Shown piece after piece: positions 56,528-64,000 of a stretch of DNA of 64,000 nucleotides (positions within the stretch are counted from its first letter, which is position 1; each line of letters begins with the position of its first letter). Source of the stretch: Halomonas heilongjiangensis. GTDB taxonomy: Bacteria; Pseudomonadota; Gammaproteobacteria; Pseudomonadales; Halomonadaceae. The stretch lies in contig NZ_PNRE01000016.1 in assembly GCF_002879645.1 (NCBI RefSeq), forward strand, positions 1 to 64,000, written 5' to 3'. The notes beneath the pieces are model-generated. The model had not been told where the DNA came from. It worked only from the letters and a program-made list of their open reading frames with translations, and did no database searches. A program made the position numbers and the translations under genes.

Positions 56528-57616
56528 ATGAGCACGAACCGCCATCGCGACGCCATGGTCCGCAAGGGGCGTGGCGCCACCTTCGACCCGCGCAACCGCT
56601 TCGCCCCCACCGTCAGCGAGGCCGTCGATGACGGCTGGTGGCAGGAGGCGGTCCCCGAGCGGCTGGCCACCGAGGTCCGCGACGAGCGCACCCGCAGCGC
56701 CCTGTCGTGGAACACCTCGCCCGACCTGCCCTTCGATCGCTCGCTCAACCCCTACCGCGGCTGCGAGCACGGCTGCATCTACTGCTATGCCCGCCCCAGC
56801 CATGCCTACTGGGACCTCTCGCCGGGACTGGACTTCGAGACCAGGCTGATCGCCCGTACCGGCCTGGTCGAGCGGCTGGAGGAAGAGCTGGGCAAGCCCG
56901 GCTACGTCTGCCGGCCGATCGCCCTCTCCGGCAACACCGACTGCTATCAGCCGCTGGAGGCCGAACGGCGCACCACCCGCGCCATCCTGGAACTGTTGCT
57001 CGCGTGTCGCCATCCGGTCTCGATCGTGACCAAGAGCGCGCTGGTGCTGCGCGACCTCGACCTGCTGCGCGACCTCGCCGGGCACCGCCTGGTGCGGGTG
57101 ATGGTCAGCCTGACCAGCCTCGACAGCGATCTCAAGCGCACCCTGGAGCCCCGTGCCGCCTCGCCCGGCGCGCGGCTGCGAGCGATCGGCACCCTGGCCG
57201 AAGCCGGCGTGCCGGTGGGTACCCTGGTGGCGCCGGTGATTCCCGGCCTGACGGATCACGAGATGGAGCGGCTGCTCGGCGCCGCACGAGAGGCCGGTGC
57301 CGACTGGGCCGGCTGGACGCTGCTGCGGCTGCCCCGGGAGGTGGCGCCGCTGTTCGAGGCATGGCTCGAGGCCCACTACCCGGAGCGGGCCGCCAAGGTG
57401 ATGAGCCTGATCCGCCAGTGCCGCGGCGGGCTGGATTACGACCCGCGTTTCGGTCACCGCATGCGCGGTCAGGGTGTCTTCGCCGATCTGCTCGAGCAAC
57501 GCTTCCGTGCGGCCTGTCGACGCCTCGGCCTCAACGCGCCCGCCACCAGCGAGGCCATGCGGCTGGACACCACGGCGTTCCGGCCGCCCCGGGCCCAGGG
57601 CGATCTCTTCGACTAG
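56528..57616 (+). CDS. PA0069-family radical SAM protein, SOS-controlled
   Basis: A 362-residue radical SAM enzyme of the SplB-like/PA0069 group. The [4Fe-4S] motif is CEHGCIYCYARPSHAYWDL (CxxxCxxC, about 79-86). PIALSGNTDCYQPLE and VSLTSLDSDLKRTLEPRAASPGARL are typical of the group. ATG 56528 (MSTNRHRDAMVRKGRGATFDP) has GGAGGG upstream and lies directly behind a LexA box. The P. aeruginosa homologue PA0069 is known as an SOS gene; its reaction is not established. A DNA-damage role is plausible but unproven. Confidence 0.9.
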   Translation: MSTNRHRDAMVRKGRGATFDPRNRFAPTVSEAVDDGWWQEAVPERLATEVRDERTRSALSWNTSPDLPFDRSLNPYRGCEHGCIYCYARPSHAYWDLSPGLDFETRLIARTGLVERLEEELGKPGYVCRPIALSGNTDCYQPLEAERRTTRAILELLLACRHPVSIVTKSALVLRDLDLLRDLAGHRLVRVMVSLTSLDSDLKRTLEPRAASPGARLRAIGTLAEAGVPVGTLVAPVIPGLTDHEMERLLGAAREAGADWAGWTLLRLPREVAPLFEAWLEAHYPERAAKVMSLIRQCRGGLDYDPRFGHRMRGQGVFADLLEQRFRAACRRLGLNAPATSEAMRLDTTAFRPPRAQGDLFD

Positions 57617-57775
57617 TCAAGGAATCAGTACCGCGGTCCCGGTGACCCGCATCGCACGCATCTCGTTCATGACCACCTCCAGCGCCGGCGCCCTACCCCA
57701 GCAGCATAAGGCAGGCCGCCATGGAGGCGTCGAAGCGTCAAGCCTTCCCAGGGCCCCGAACCGGCTGGCTCAGTC

Positions 57776-58639
57776 TCAGCTCACCCCCACCTCGTAGCCG
57801 GTGAACTTGCGCAGGTTGATCACCCCGCTGTCGAGGATCAGGTACTGGCCCTTGAGACCGAGCAGGGTACCGGCGACCTCGGGGTGCTTGTCGAGATTGT
57901 GGGAGACCACCTTGGTGGGAAACTCCAGCACCGGATAGTCGAAGGCGACCGGCGCCTCGTCGAGGGTGCGGATGGCCTCGGTGCCGAAGCGCTCGCGCAG
58001 GTTGGCGAGCCCGCCCTCCAGGCGTGCCAGCAGGCGGTCGCGCTCGGCGACCAGGTCCATGGGCTCGGTGTCCCCCTTGAGCATGGCGCGCCAGTTGGTG
58101 CGGTCCGAGACCTCCTCCTTGAACAGCACCTCGACGAACCCCGATTGCTGGCGGGTGTCGACCTCGAGGATCGGCAACGCCTGCACCGCCCCCTGGTCGA
58201 GCCAGCGGGTCGGCACCTGGGTGCGGCGGGTGATGCCCACCTTGAGCCCCGAGGCATTGGCCAGGTAGACCACATGGGGCTGGAAGCAGTGGCGCTCGCC
58301 CCACTCCGGCTCGCGGCAGGTGCCCTCGAAGTAGTGGCAGAGCTCGGGCTTCATGATGCAGGTGTCGCACTGGGCGAGTTTCCTGAAGCAGGGGTAGCAG
58401 TAGCCCTGGGCGAAGCTCTTCTTCGTCGCCCGGCCGCAGTGGGTACAGGCGATGGCGCCGGTCCACTCGAGGGCGAGCGGCCGGCCGAGCCGCGCGTTGA
58501 GGTCGAGACGCTGCTCGCCGACCCGCAGGGTATAACGTACCGCCTCCCCCATGGCGCCGGGGGCGATGGCCATCTTGGTCAGGCAACCCTGCACGGGCGT
58601 GGCGGCATCGATCCGGATCGTCTCAGTCACTGCCGACAT
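57776..58639 (-). CDS. DUF2797 family protein
   Basis: A 287-residue protein of unknown function (DUF2797). Three cysteine pairs in the N-terminal half (CTHCGR, CYPCFRKLAQCDTC, with C and H nearby) suggest one or two zinc sites. GLKVGITRRTQVPTRWLDQGA in the middle resembles a GIY-YIG-like strand pattern. ATG 58639 is chosen over the open frame to 58696; it overlaps the DUF1315 gene by 17 nt. The function is not known to me. Confidence 0.85.
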   Translation of the reverse strand: MSAVTETIRIDAATPVQGCLTKMAIAPGAMGEAVRYTLRVGEQRLDLNARLGRPLALEWTGAIACTHCGRATKKSFAQGYCYPCFRKLAQCDTCIMKPELCHYFEGTCREPEWGERHCFQPHVVYLANASGLKVGITRRTQVPTRWLDQGAVQALPILEVDTRQQSGFVEVLFKEEVSDRTNWRAMLKGDTEPMDLVAERDRLLARLEGGLANLRERFGTEAIRTLDEAPVAFDYPVLEFPTKVVSHNLDKHPEVAGTLLGLKGQYLILDSGVINLRKFTGYEVGVS

Positions 58640-58907
58640 CCCGGGCCAGCCCCGCCAGCTCCGGCGACACACCGGCCCCGCTGCTGGCCCCGCCACAGGT
58701 GCGCTGCTGGAGATAGCCGACCCGCTGCTCCTCGGGCACCCGGTTCTCCACTTCGTAGCGGATCACCGCCTCGAGGCAGAGCTCGGTCTGCTCGTCGGTC
58801 AGCCGGCGACCGTCCGGCCACTTGCGCAGGGCCACGGCCTGCTTGAGGCTGTCGTAGATGGCCGGGGTCATCTGCTGGATCATGCGCTCGAAGGTCATAT
58901 CGCTCAT
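58623..58907 (-). CDS. DUF1315 (YeaC-like) protein
   Basis: A 94-residue protein of the YeaC/DUF1315 family. MSDMTFERMIQQMTPAIYDSLKQAVALRKWPDGRRLTDEQTELCLEAVIRYE is the conserved N-terminal part; the tail after about residue 70 is variable. Its 3' end overlaps the DUF2797 start, so the two are coupled, and the rhomboid gene lies 12 nt upstream. Function unknown. Confidence 0.88.
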   Translation of the reverse strand: MSDMTFERMIQQMTPAIYDSLKQAVALRKWPDGRRLTDEQTELCLEAVIRYEVENRVPEEQRVGYLQQRTCGGASSGAGVSPELAGLARDVGSD

Positions 58908-58919
58908 CGGGATCGTCTC

Positions 58920-59771
58920 TCACTGCTTGCGGCGGGCTCTGCCGGAATGATACCAGCCCAGCACCAGGCCCACGACCAGCCCGCCCAGGTGGGCCTCGTT
59001 GGCGACGTTGCCGAAGCCCACGGCGCCCGCCATGTCGGTCATGGTGAAGAGCATCCAGCCGAGCATGAAGACCACCAGCATCTGCGGCACGAAGAAGCCG
59101 CTGCGCGGCGCACGGCGCGACATCAACCACACATAGCCGAGCAGCGCGAAATCGACCCCGGACATGCCACCGAACAGCACCGTGCCGGTGGCGTACTGGG
59201 CCAGATTCGCACCGATGCCCGCGGTGAGCAGGATCGTCAGCATGCGCCCGCTGCCCTGCAGCACTTCCACCTGACGGCCGAAGTACCACAGCCACAGCAT
59301 GTTGAAGATCAAGTGCATCCAGCCGAAGTGCAGGAAGGCCGGCGACAGCAGCCGCCACACCTGGCCCGAGGCGAGCGCGTCGGTCAGGCTGCCGAAGGCC
59401 AGGCTACCGTTGACCACGCCGAGCGGCACGATGGCCAGCGCCGCGATGACACGGTCGCCGAGCACTCCCATCGTGGCGAACACCAGCAGACAGAGCGCGA
59501 GGGTGGTCGCGGCAACGGGCGCCTGGCGAAAGGGGACCATCAGGCTCTTGCCACCGGACGGCGCGGCGCGGCGCCGCTCGGGCATCAGCGACTCGCCGCG
59601 CTGCCAGCGCTCGAGCAGGCGCAGCATCGCCTCGTGCTGGGCCGGATCGATCAGCCACAGCACCTGGCCGTCGGCCTCCTCGGTGATGCGGTGGCCGATG
59701 CGGTGGGCCCACAGCGCGCGGCGCAGCTCACGGGTATCGGCATCATAGGGCAGCTGGATTACCCGGTACAT
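58920..59771 (-). CDS. GlpG-like rhomboid intramembrane protease
   Basis: A 283-residue protein. The N-terminal cytoplasmic domain (about 1-85) leads to six hydrophobic segments. Rhomboid features are HFGWMHLIFNMLWLW (H-x3-N), the catalytic serine in GGMSGVDFALLGY, and the catalytic histidine in NEAHLGGLVVGL. It cleaves membrane-embedded substrates. ATG 59771 (MYRVIQLPYDADTREL) is chosen over the open frame to 59822. Confidence 0.9.
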   Translation of the reverse strand: MYRVIQLPYDADTRELRRALWAHRIGHRITEEADGQVLWLIDPAQHEAMLRLLERWQRGESLMPERRRAAPSGGKSLMVPFRQAPVAATTLALCLLVFATMGVLGDRVIAALAIVPLGVVNGSLAFGSLTDALASGQVWRLLSPAFLHFGWMHLIFNMLWLWYFGRQVEVLQGSGRMLTILLTAGIGANLAQYATGTVLFGGMSGVDFALLGYVWLMSRRAPRSGFFVPQMLVVFMLGWMLFTMTDMAGAVGFGNVANEAHLGGLVVGLVLGWYHSGRARRKQ

Positions 59772-59826
59772 GGCAGCTCCGGTGGTTGTCGATGCGGGGG
59801 TCGCGGCACGCCGGGGACGCACACAG

Positions 59827-59854
59827 AAAAAATCCGGCGGAGGGGGCCGCCGGA
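59827..59854 (-). terminator. Rho-independent terminator after the metallophosphoesterase gene
   Basis: On the minus strand an 8-bp stem TCCGGCGG/CCGCCGGA with a 6-nt loop is followed by six T residues (59827-59832 on the plus strand). It lies 96 nt beyond the metallophosphoesterase stop and upstream of the rhomboid gene. Confidence 0.88.
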
Positions 59855-59949
59855 CAAGAGCAAGGGATCATTCAAGGGAACACCTACTCTGATGGGCTTG
59901 ATGTCCACGAGTTCAGTCCGTCGCCGGCTTTTTTGAGTAAAAAATTGTA

Positions 59950-60954
59950 TCAATCGAAATCGATCTCCCAGGGCTGCGGGCGAGCCTGCTCCTCACGCGG
60001 CACGCGGATCCACACGAAGTGATTGGCATCCAGGCGGCGCTCGCCGCTCCAGCGATAGGCGACCAGTCGGCCGAACTTGACCGCACTGTAGTCCAGGCAG
60101 GCGACATTGGCGGCCGGCAACGCCGGAATCCCCTCGCACCAGTAGTGGCCGATGAACAGTGGCGGCTCCTCGGGACCATAGTGGCTGAGGCTCGCGCGCT
60201 CCTCGGCGGAGAGTGGCCGCAGTTCCAGATCGCCCGGCAGGTTGTCTGGCTGGAACACCACGTCGCCCCAGGTCTGCGGGTCGCGGGCCCAGAAGTGGGC
60301 GCGGAAGCTGCGCCGGGAGAAACCGTCGCCGGAGTGGATCTCCACCCCCTCGGGCAGCGGGATATGGATACCGCGAGTGAGCCGGTCGAGGATACGGAAG
60401 GCCCGGGTACCGGGCGTCACCGATTCCGCCAGGAAGTCCTCGTCGATGCGCCCATCGGGGAAATCGCGCCGCAGGGCATCGATCAGCGGCGGATCCCAGC
60501 AGGCGTGGACCACCCGCAGGCCATCGCGCTCGAGGCACAGCGGGATCTCCAGGAACCAGGCCAGCACCTCTTCCCACTCCTGGGGGTGATCGCGGAACTG
60601 CTCGAGGGTCTCCTTGATGATGCGGTTGTGGCGCGGCGTATGCCTGCGCAGCCACTCGTGCCCCTGGCCGGCCGGTGCCCGGTGGCAGTAGGCCAGGGCA
60701 TTGTATTCGTGGTTGCCCATGACGATGAAGGCCTCGCCCTCCTCCACCATGCGCCGGGCAATGGTCACCGCCAGGCGGATCCGCGGCCCGCGATCGATCA
60801 GGTCACCGAGGAAGATCACCCGGCGACGTGGATGACGGTAGACCCCGCCGCGCTGATGGTAGCCGAGCTTCTCGAGCAGGGCCGCGAGCGTGGCGCCGCA
60901 GCCGTGTACGTCGCCGATCAGGTCGTAGCCTTCGATCCTGGCCTGTGTCTTCAC
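59950..60954 (-). CDS. Calcineurin-like metallophosphoesterase (PrpA/ApaH-like)
   Basis: A 334-residue metallophosphatase with the full motif set: DLIGDVHGCGATL, FLGDLIDRGPR, VMGNHEY, and C-terminal histidines in VVHACWD and IGHYWCEG. It belongs to the serine/threonine-phosphatase or diadenosine-tetraphosphatase-like branch; the substrate is not clear. Only one base separates it from nadK, so the two form an operon. Confidence 0.87.
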   Translation of the reverse strand: MKTQARIEGYDLIGDVHGCGATLAALLEKLGYHQRGGVYRHPRRRVIFLGDLIDRGPRIRLAVTIARRMVEEGEAFIVMGNHEYNALAYCHRAPAGQGHEWLRRHTPRHNRIIKETLEQFRDHPQEWEEVLAWFLEIPLCLERDGLRVVHACWDPPLIDALRRDFPDGRIDEDFLAESVTPGTRAFRILDRLTRGIHIPLPEGVEIHSGDGFSRRSFRAHFWARDPQTWGDVVFQPDNLPGDLELRPLSAEERASLSHYGPEEPPLFIGHYWCEGIPALPAANVACLDYSAVKFGRLVAYRWSGERRLDANHFVWIRVPREEQARPQPWEIDFD

Positions 60955-60955
60955 G

Positions 60956-61852
60956 TCAGTCCCCCAGGCGGTTGCTCCAGCCCAGCTTGCTGCGCAGGAC
61001 CTCGTAGAAATTGTGACCCAGGGGGTGTACCAGTTGCACCCGCTGCGGCTTGCGGCGGATCACCAGCACATCGTCGGGCTTGGCCACCGCGCGGGTCTGG
61101 CCATCGCAACTGATGTGGGGATAGGTCTGGTTGGTCTCGCCGATGTGCACACGGATCTCGCTGGCGGCATCGATGACGATGGGGCGGCTCGACAGGGTGT
61201 GGGGAAACATCGGCACCAGGGTCACCACATCGAGCCTGGGGTGCATGATGGGCCCGCCACCGGAGAGCGAGTAGGCGGTGGAACCGGTAGGGGTGGCCAC
61301 GATCAGGCCATCGCTGCGCTGGCTGTAGACGAACTGCCCGTCGATGAACAGCTCGAACTCGATCATCCGCACGGCCTTGCCGGGGTGGATCACCACTTCG
61401 TTGAGCGCATCGCCACTGCCCGACAGCACACCGTCGCGATGCAACTCGGCATCCAGCAGGAAGCGTTCCTCCACCTCGTAACGGCCCTCGAGCACCCCTC
61501 CGACCCGCGCCTCGAGCTCATCGGGTGAGATATCGGTGAGAAAGCCCAGGCGCCCGCGATTGACGCCCAACACCAGGGTACCGCTATGGCAGAGCGTGCG
61601 TGCGGCGCCCAGCAGGCTGCCGTCGCCGCCGACCACGATCACCAGGTCGCAGAGTTCGCCGAGCATGCGCCGGCTGGCCTCGGGATGGCCGTGGTCGAGC
61701 AGTACCGTGGCGGTGCGATCCTCGATGATGACGTGATAGCCGCCCTCGTCGAGGAAGCGGATCAGCCGCTTGAGGGTGTCGACCACCCTGGCGCTGCCCA
61801 GACGACCGATCAGGCCGATGTTCCTGAAACCATCACTCTTGAAGGATTGCAT
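60956..61852 (-). CDS. nadK: NAD kinase
   Basis: A 298-residue enzyme that phosphorylates NAD to NADP with ATP. GGDGSLLGAARTL (about 68-80), GVNRGRLGFLTDISPDEL, ALNEVVIHPGKAVRMIEFELFIDG and the glycine-rich TPTGSTAYSLSGGGPIMHP are all family signatures. ATG 61852 (MQSFKSDGFRNIGLIGRLGS) is preferred to the open frame to 61909. Length fits E. coli NadK (292). Confidence 0.95.
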   Translation of the reverse strand: MQSFKSDGFRNIGLIGRLGSARVVDTLKRLIRFLDEGGYHVIIEDRTATVLLDHGHPEASRRMLGELCDLVIVVGGDGSLLGAARTLCHSGTLVLGVNRGRLGFLTDISPDELEARVGGVLEGRYEVEERFLLDAELHRDGVLSGSGDALNEVVIHPGKAVRMIEFELFIDGQFVYSQRSDGLIVATPTGSTAYSLSGGGPIMHPRLDVVTLVPMFPHTLSSRPIVIDAASEIRVHIGETNQTYPHISCDGQTRAVAKPDDVLVIRRKPQRVQLVHPLGHNFYEVLRSKLGWSNRLGD

Positions 61853-61915
61853 GCACACGCCTCTCGCTTCGCGGCCGCTCATTATGGGGGCTGGCCGCAA
61901 GGCGGGCAAACGGCC

Positions 61916-62791
61916 TCAGGCCGTGGCAGGCGAGCGTCGGCGCAGCCACCACTCATTGAGCGCAAGCGATCCCACGATGATCGCGCCGCCCAGTGCCAGC
62001 CGCGGCAGGTCGGCATCGCGATTCCAGATCACCAGGTTGACCAGCAACCCGGCGGGGATCAGGGCGTTGTTCATGATCGCCAGCGCTCCGGCATCCACCC
62101 GGGTGGCGCCGAGGTTCCACAGGAAGTAGCCCAGTCCCGAGGCCACCAGCCCCAACCAGGCGAGCACGCCCCAGTGCACGCCGGTGGCGGGAAGCGCGGA
62201 CGCATCGCCGAGCAGCGCGAAGGCCGGTACGGCCACCGCCAGGGCGCCCAGATAGAACCAGGCGAAGATGCTGTGGCGAGGCAGCGCCGCGGGCAACCCC
62301 GCGGAGAGTCGGCGGTATCCCACCTGCCCCAGGGCGAAGCAGAGATTGGCCCCCTGCACGACGAGAAAGCCCAGCCAGAAGCCGCTGTCGATGCCCTGGT
62401 AGCGGATCACCGCCGCCCCGGCCACCGCCAGGCCCGCGGTGACGAGGTGGAAGGGGGTGAAGCGCCCGAACAGGGCGTCGTCGAGCAGGGTGACGTAGAG
62501 CGGGGTGAAGATGGTGAACAGCAGCACCTCGGGCACCGAGAGCAGCAGGAAGGACTGGTAGAAGAAGATATACATCACACCGAGCTGCACGGCCCCCAGC
62601 CCCATCAGCGCCAGGCGCTGGCGGCCGCGCAGCAGCGAGGGGCGCAGGAAGGGCAGGAACACCAGCGCCGCCAGGGCGATACGGGTGAGGACCGCGAAGT
62701 AGCTGTCGACCTGGCCGGCGAGATAGACGCCGATCAGCGAGAACGAGAAGGCCCACAGTACGGTGACGCCGACGAGATAGCCCACGGTCAA
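61916..62791 (-). CDS. EamA/DMT-family transporter
   Basis: A 291-residue inner-membrane protein with ten hydrophobic helices in two EamA repeats (about 1-135 and 145-285). GYRRLSAGLPAALPRHSIFAWFYLGAL marks the loop before the second repeat; the tail is Arg-rich. Such proteins export amino acids, carboxylates or amines; the substrate is unknown here. Stands alone between nadK and glpD. Confidence 0.85.
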   Translation of the reverse strand: MTVGYLVGVTVLWAFSFSLIGVYLAGQVDSYFAVLTRIALAALVFLPFLRPSLLRGRQRLALMGLGAVQLGVMYIFFYQSFLLLSVPEVLLFTIFTPLYVTLLDDALFGRFTPFHLVTAGLAVAGAAVIRYQGIDSGFWLGFLVVQGANLCFALGQVGYRRLSAGLPAALPRHSIFAWFYLGALAVAVPAFALLGDASALPATGVHWGVLAWLGLVASGLGYFLWNLGATRVDAGALAIMNNALIPAGLLVNLVIWNRDADLPRLALGGAIIVGSLALNEWWLRRRSPATA

Positions 62792-62877
62792 CTCCCGACA
62801 TGAAAAAGGTTGACGGGATTATACCCGCATCCGCCGGGGCATCAATGTGACGGCATCAATCGCGCCGCCGCGGGTAT

Positions 62878-64000
62878 TCACCACTTGAGCGACTCGGAAT
62901 GTACCGGGGTATCGGCCCCCCGTTCCTGCGTGGTCGCGTCCTGCTCGACTCGGGAGTCGCGGAAGTACTCCGCGAAGCGTTCCTCGGCACGGTCGCCGAA
63001 CAGGATCCCGCAGGCCTCCTTCAACCCCGGGGAACGGCGCATCGTCTCCTCGGGCACGACCAGGGCGATCTTGGAGCGCCGCCTCAGGAAGTCCTCGAGC
63101 CGGGTGACCATCTCGCGGCGCTGCGCCTGGCGCAGCTCGCAGCGCAGGTACTCGGTGCCCTCGATCAGCACCTCGGCCTGCCGCGGGTCCTCGCGGATCT
63201 CCTCGAGCATATCCAGGGCATGGGTGCCATAGCGCCGCCACAACCGGGTCGACAGCGGCTCCGAGGCCTGGGGCGAGGTCATGGCGTCGAGTTGCATCAG
63301 ACCGGCCTGATGCAGGAATTCCCGACGCACCTCGTCGGGTGCCTCGCCGTACCAGCGATGCCGTGGATGGGGTACCGCGACCCCCAGGCGCCGGACGAGG
63401 TCGATGACCTCCGCACCGACGTTGAGGCAATCGGTGAGCTTGCCGCCGAAGATGCTGAGGTGCGCATCGCCCGCGCTGACGTCGATGGCATGCTTGCGCG
63501 ACAGCTGGAGAAAGTCGCGATCCCCTCCCCCGCTGGCGCGCACGGCCAGGGGGCGGACCCCGCAACGGGTGGCGATGATGTCCCCACTGTCGAGCGGCTT
63601 GGCCAGGTTCAGGCGCTTGTTGATGTTGTCGAGCACGAAACGGACGTCGTCCCGGGTGACGCCGACCTCGGGGTTCTCCACGCGGGTATCGGTGGTGCCG
63701 ATGCAGGTCCTCTGGCCCATGGGGATGACGAAGAACAACCGGCCGTCATCGGCGAAGAAGGCCAGCACTCGCCGACTGTCGGTCAAGCGGGGAACGATCA
63801 GGTGCACGCCCTTGGAGTAGACATGGCGATGATCGGTCTGCTGCCCCGTCAGCGCGTTGTGCGTATCGACCCAGGGGCCGGCGGCATTGATCAGCACCCG
63901 CGAGCGAACCTCCAGCTCGCGACCGTCGATGACGTCCCGCACCCGGGTGACCCACAGGCCGTTCTCGCGCCGGGCTCCCAGCGACTCGACGTAGTTTACC
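62878..64000 (-). CDS. glpD: Aerobic glycerol-3-phosphate dehydrogenase GlpD (partial, N-terminus outside window)
   Basis: The last 374 or so codons of a FAD-dependent, membrane-bound dehydrogenase that oxidises glycerol-3-phosphate to dihydroxyacetone phosphate and feeds electrons to quinone. The frame is open to the window edge (VNYVESLGARRENGLWVTRVRDV). RSRVLINAAGPWVD, SKGVHLIVPRL, IPMGQRTCIGTTDT and SIFGGKLTDCLNVG are typical of GlpD. The first about 170 residues, with the FAD Rossmann motif, are missing. Confidence 0.93.
   Translation of the reverse strand, partial: VNYVESLGARRENGLWVTRVRDVIDGRELEVRSRVLINAAGPWVDTHNALTGQQTDHRHVYSKGVHLIVPRLTDSRRVLAFFADDGRLFFVIPMGQRTCIGTTDTRVENPEVGVTRDDVRFVLDNINKRLNLAKPLDSGDIIATRCGVRPLAVRASGGGDRDFLQLSRKHAIDVSAGDAHLSIFGGKLTDCLNVGAEVIDLVRRLGVAVPHPRHRWYGEAPDEVRREFLHQAGLMQLDAMTSPQASEPLSTRLWRRYGTHALDMLEEIREDPRQAEVLIEGTEYLRCELRQAQRREMVTRLEDFLRRRSKIALVVPEETMRRSPGLKEACGILFGDRAEERFAEYFRDSRVEQDATTQERGADTPVHSESLKW

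Overview
The window looks like a chromosomal segment of a moderately halophilic gammaproteobacterium of the Halomonas/Chromohalobacter type. The basis is the high G+C content, a betIBA glycine-betaine locus, an elongator tRNA-Met very close to the enterobacterial one, FadE, ZipA-like and LexA features of gammaproteobacterial type, and acidic predicted proteins. No database search was possible, so family assignments rest on remembered family features, motifs, length and gene context.

Layout. (1) 1-4.5 kb: a partial tRNA-Asn, a terminator, tRNA-Met(CAT), then betI-betB-betA (choline to glycine betaine) behind a perfect palindrome that fits a BetI operator. (2) 4.6-7.1 kb: fadE behind a PsrA-like fatty-acid operator. 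(3) 7.2-9.1 kb: an SLC13-type permease with a lysine-rich repeat linker. (4) 9.3-14.3 kb: two enoyl-CoA hydratase-family proteins around an NDP-forming acyl-CoA synthetase, divergent from an RpiR-family regulator. (5) 14.5-15.5 kb: quinone oxidoreductase. (6) 15.6-23.1 kb: an accessory stretch with a 938-residue acidic LysM protein, a kduD-like SDR remnant, two divergent bactofilins (one with a ZipA-like membrane anchor), and an AT-rich orphan contact-dependent-inhibition module (5'-truncated CdiA C-terminal region plus a small membrane protein as candidate immunity protein). (7) 23.2 kb: glycerophosphodiester phosphodiesterase.

(8) 23.9-56.4 kb is an almost complete aerobic (oxygen-dependent, cobalt-late) cobalamin locus. 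A riboswitch-led minus-strand run encodes ChlI/ChlD-type chelatase ATPase, CobB, CobW, CobN, CobG, CobH, CobI and CobJ. CobK is on the plus strand. A second minus-strand run encodes CobL, CobE, CobM, CobF, CobO, CobQ and BluB. Transport is represented by riboswitch-led btuB-btuF-btuC-btuD and by a second FecCD-type ABC transporter that sits behind a Zur-like palindrome instead of a riboswitch. The late nucleotide-loop operon is cobT-cbiB-cobD-cobU-cobS-cobC plus a short CobU-like paralogue whose P-loop has lost its Ser/Thr. Uroporphyrinogen methyltransferase (CobA) is not in the window.

(9) 56.5-64 kb: an SOS-box-controlled radical SAM protein, DUF2797 and DUF1315 proteins, a rhomboid protease, a metallophosphoesterase, NAD kinase, a DMT-family exporter, and the C-terminal part of GlpD, which runs off the window.

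The most unusual element is an interspersed intergenic repeat with three copies (betB/betA gap, rpiR/qor gap, cobG/cobH gap). It has a near-invariant core of about 30 nt and two stems whose sequences differ between copies while keeping base pairing. One copy supplies the C-terminus and stop codon of CobG.
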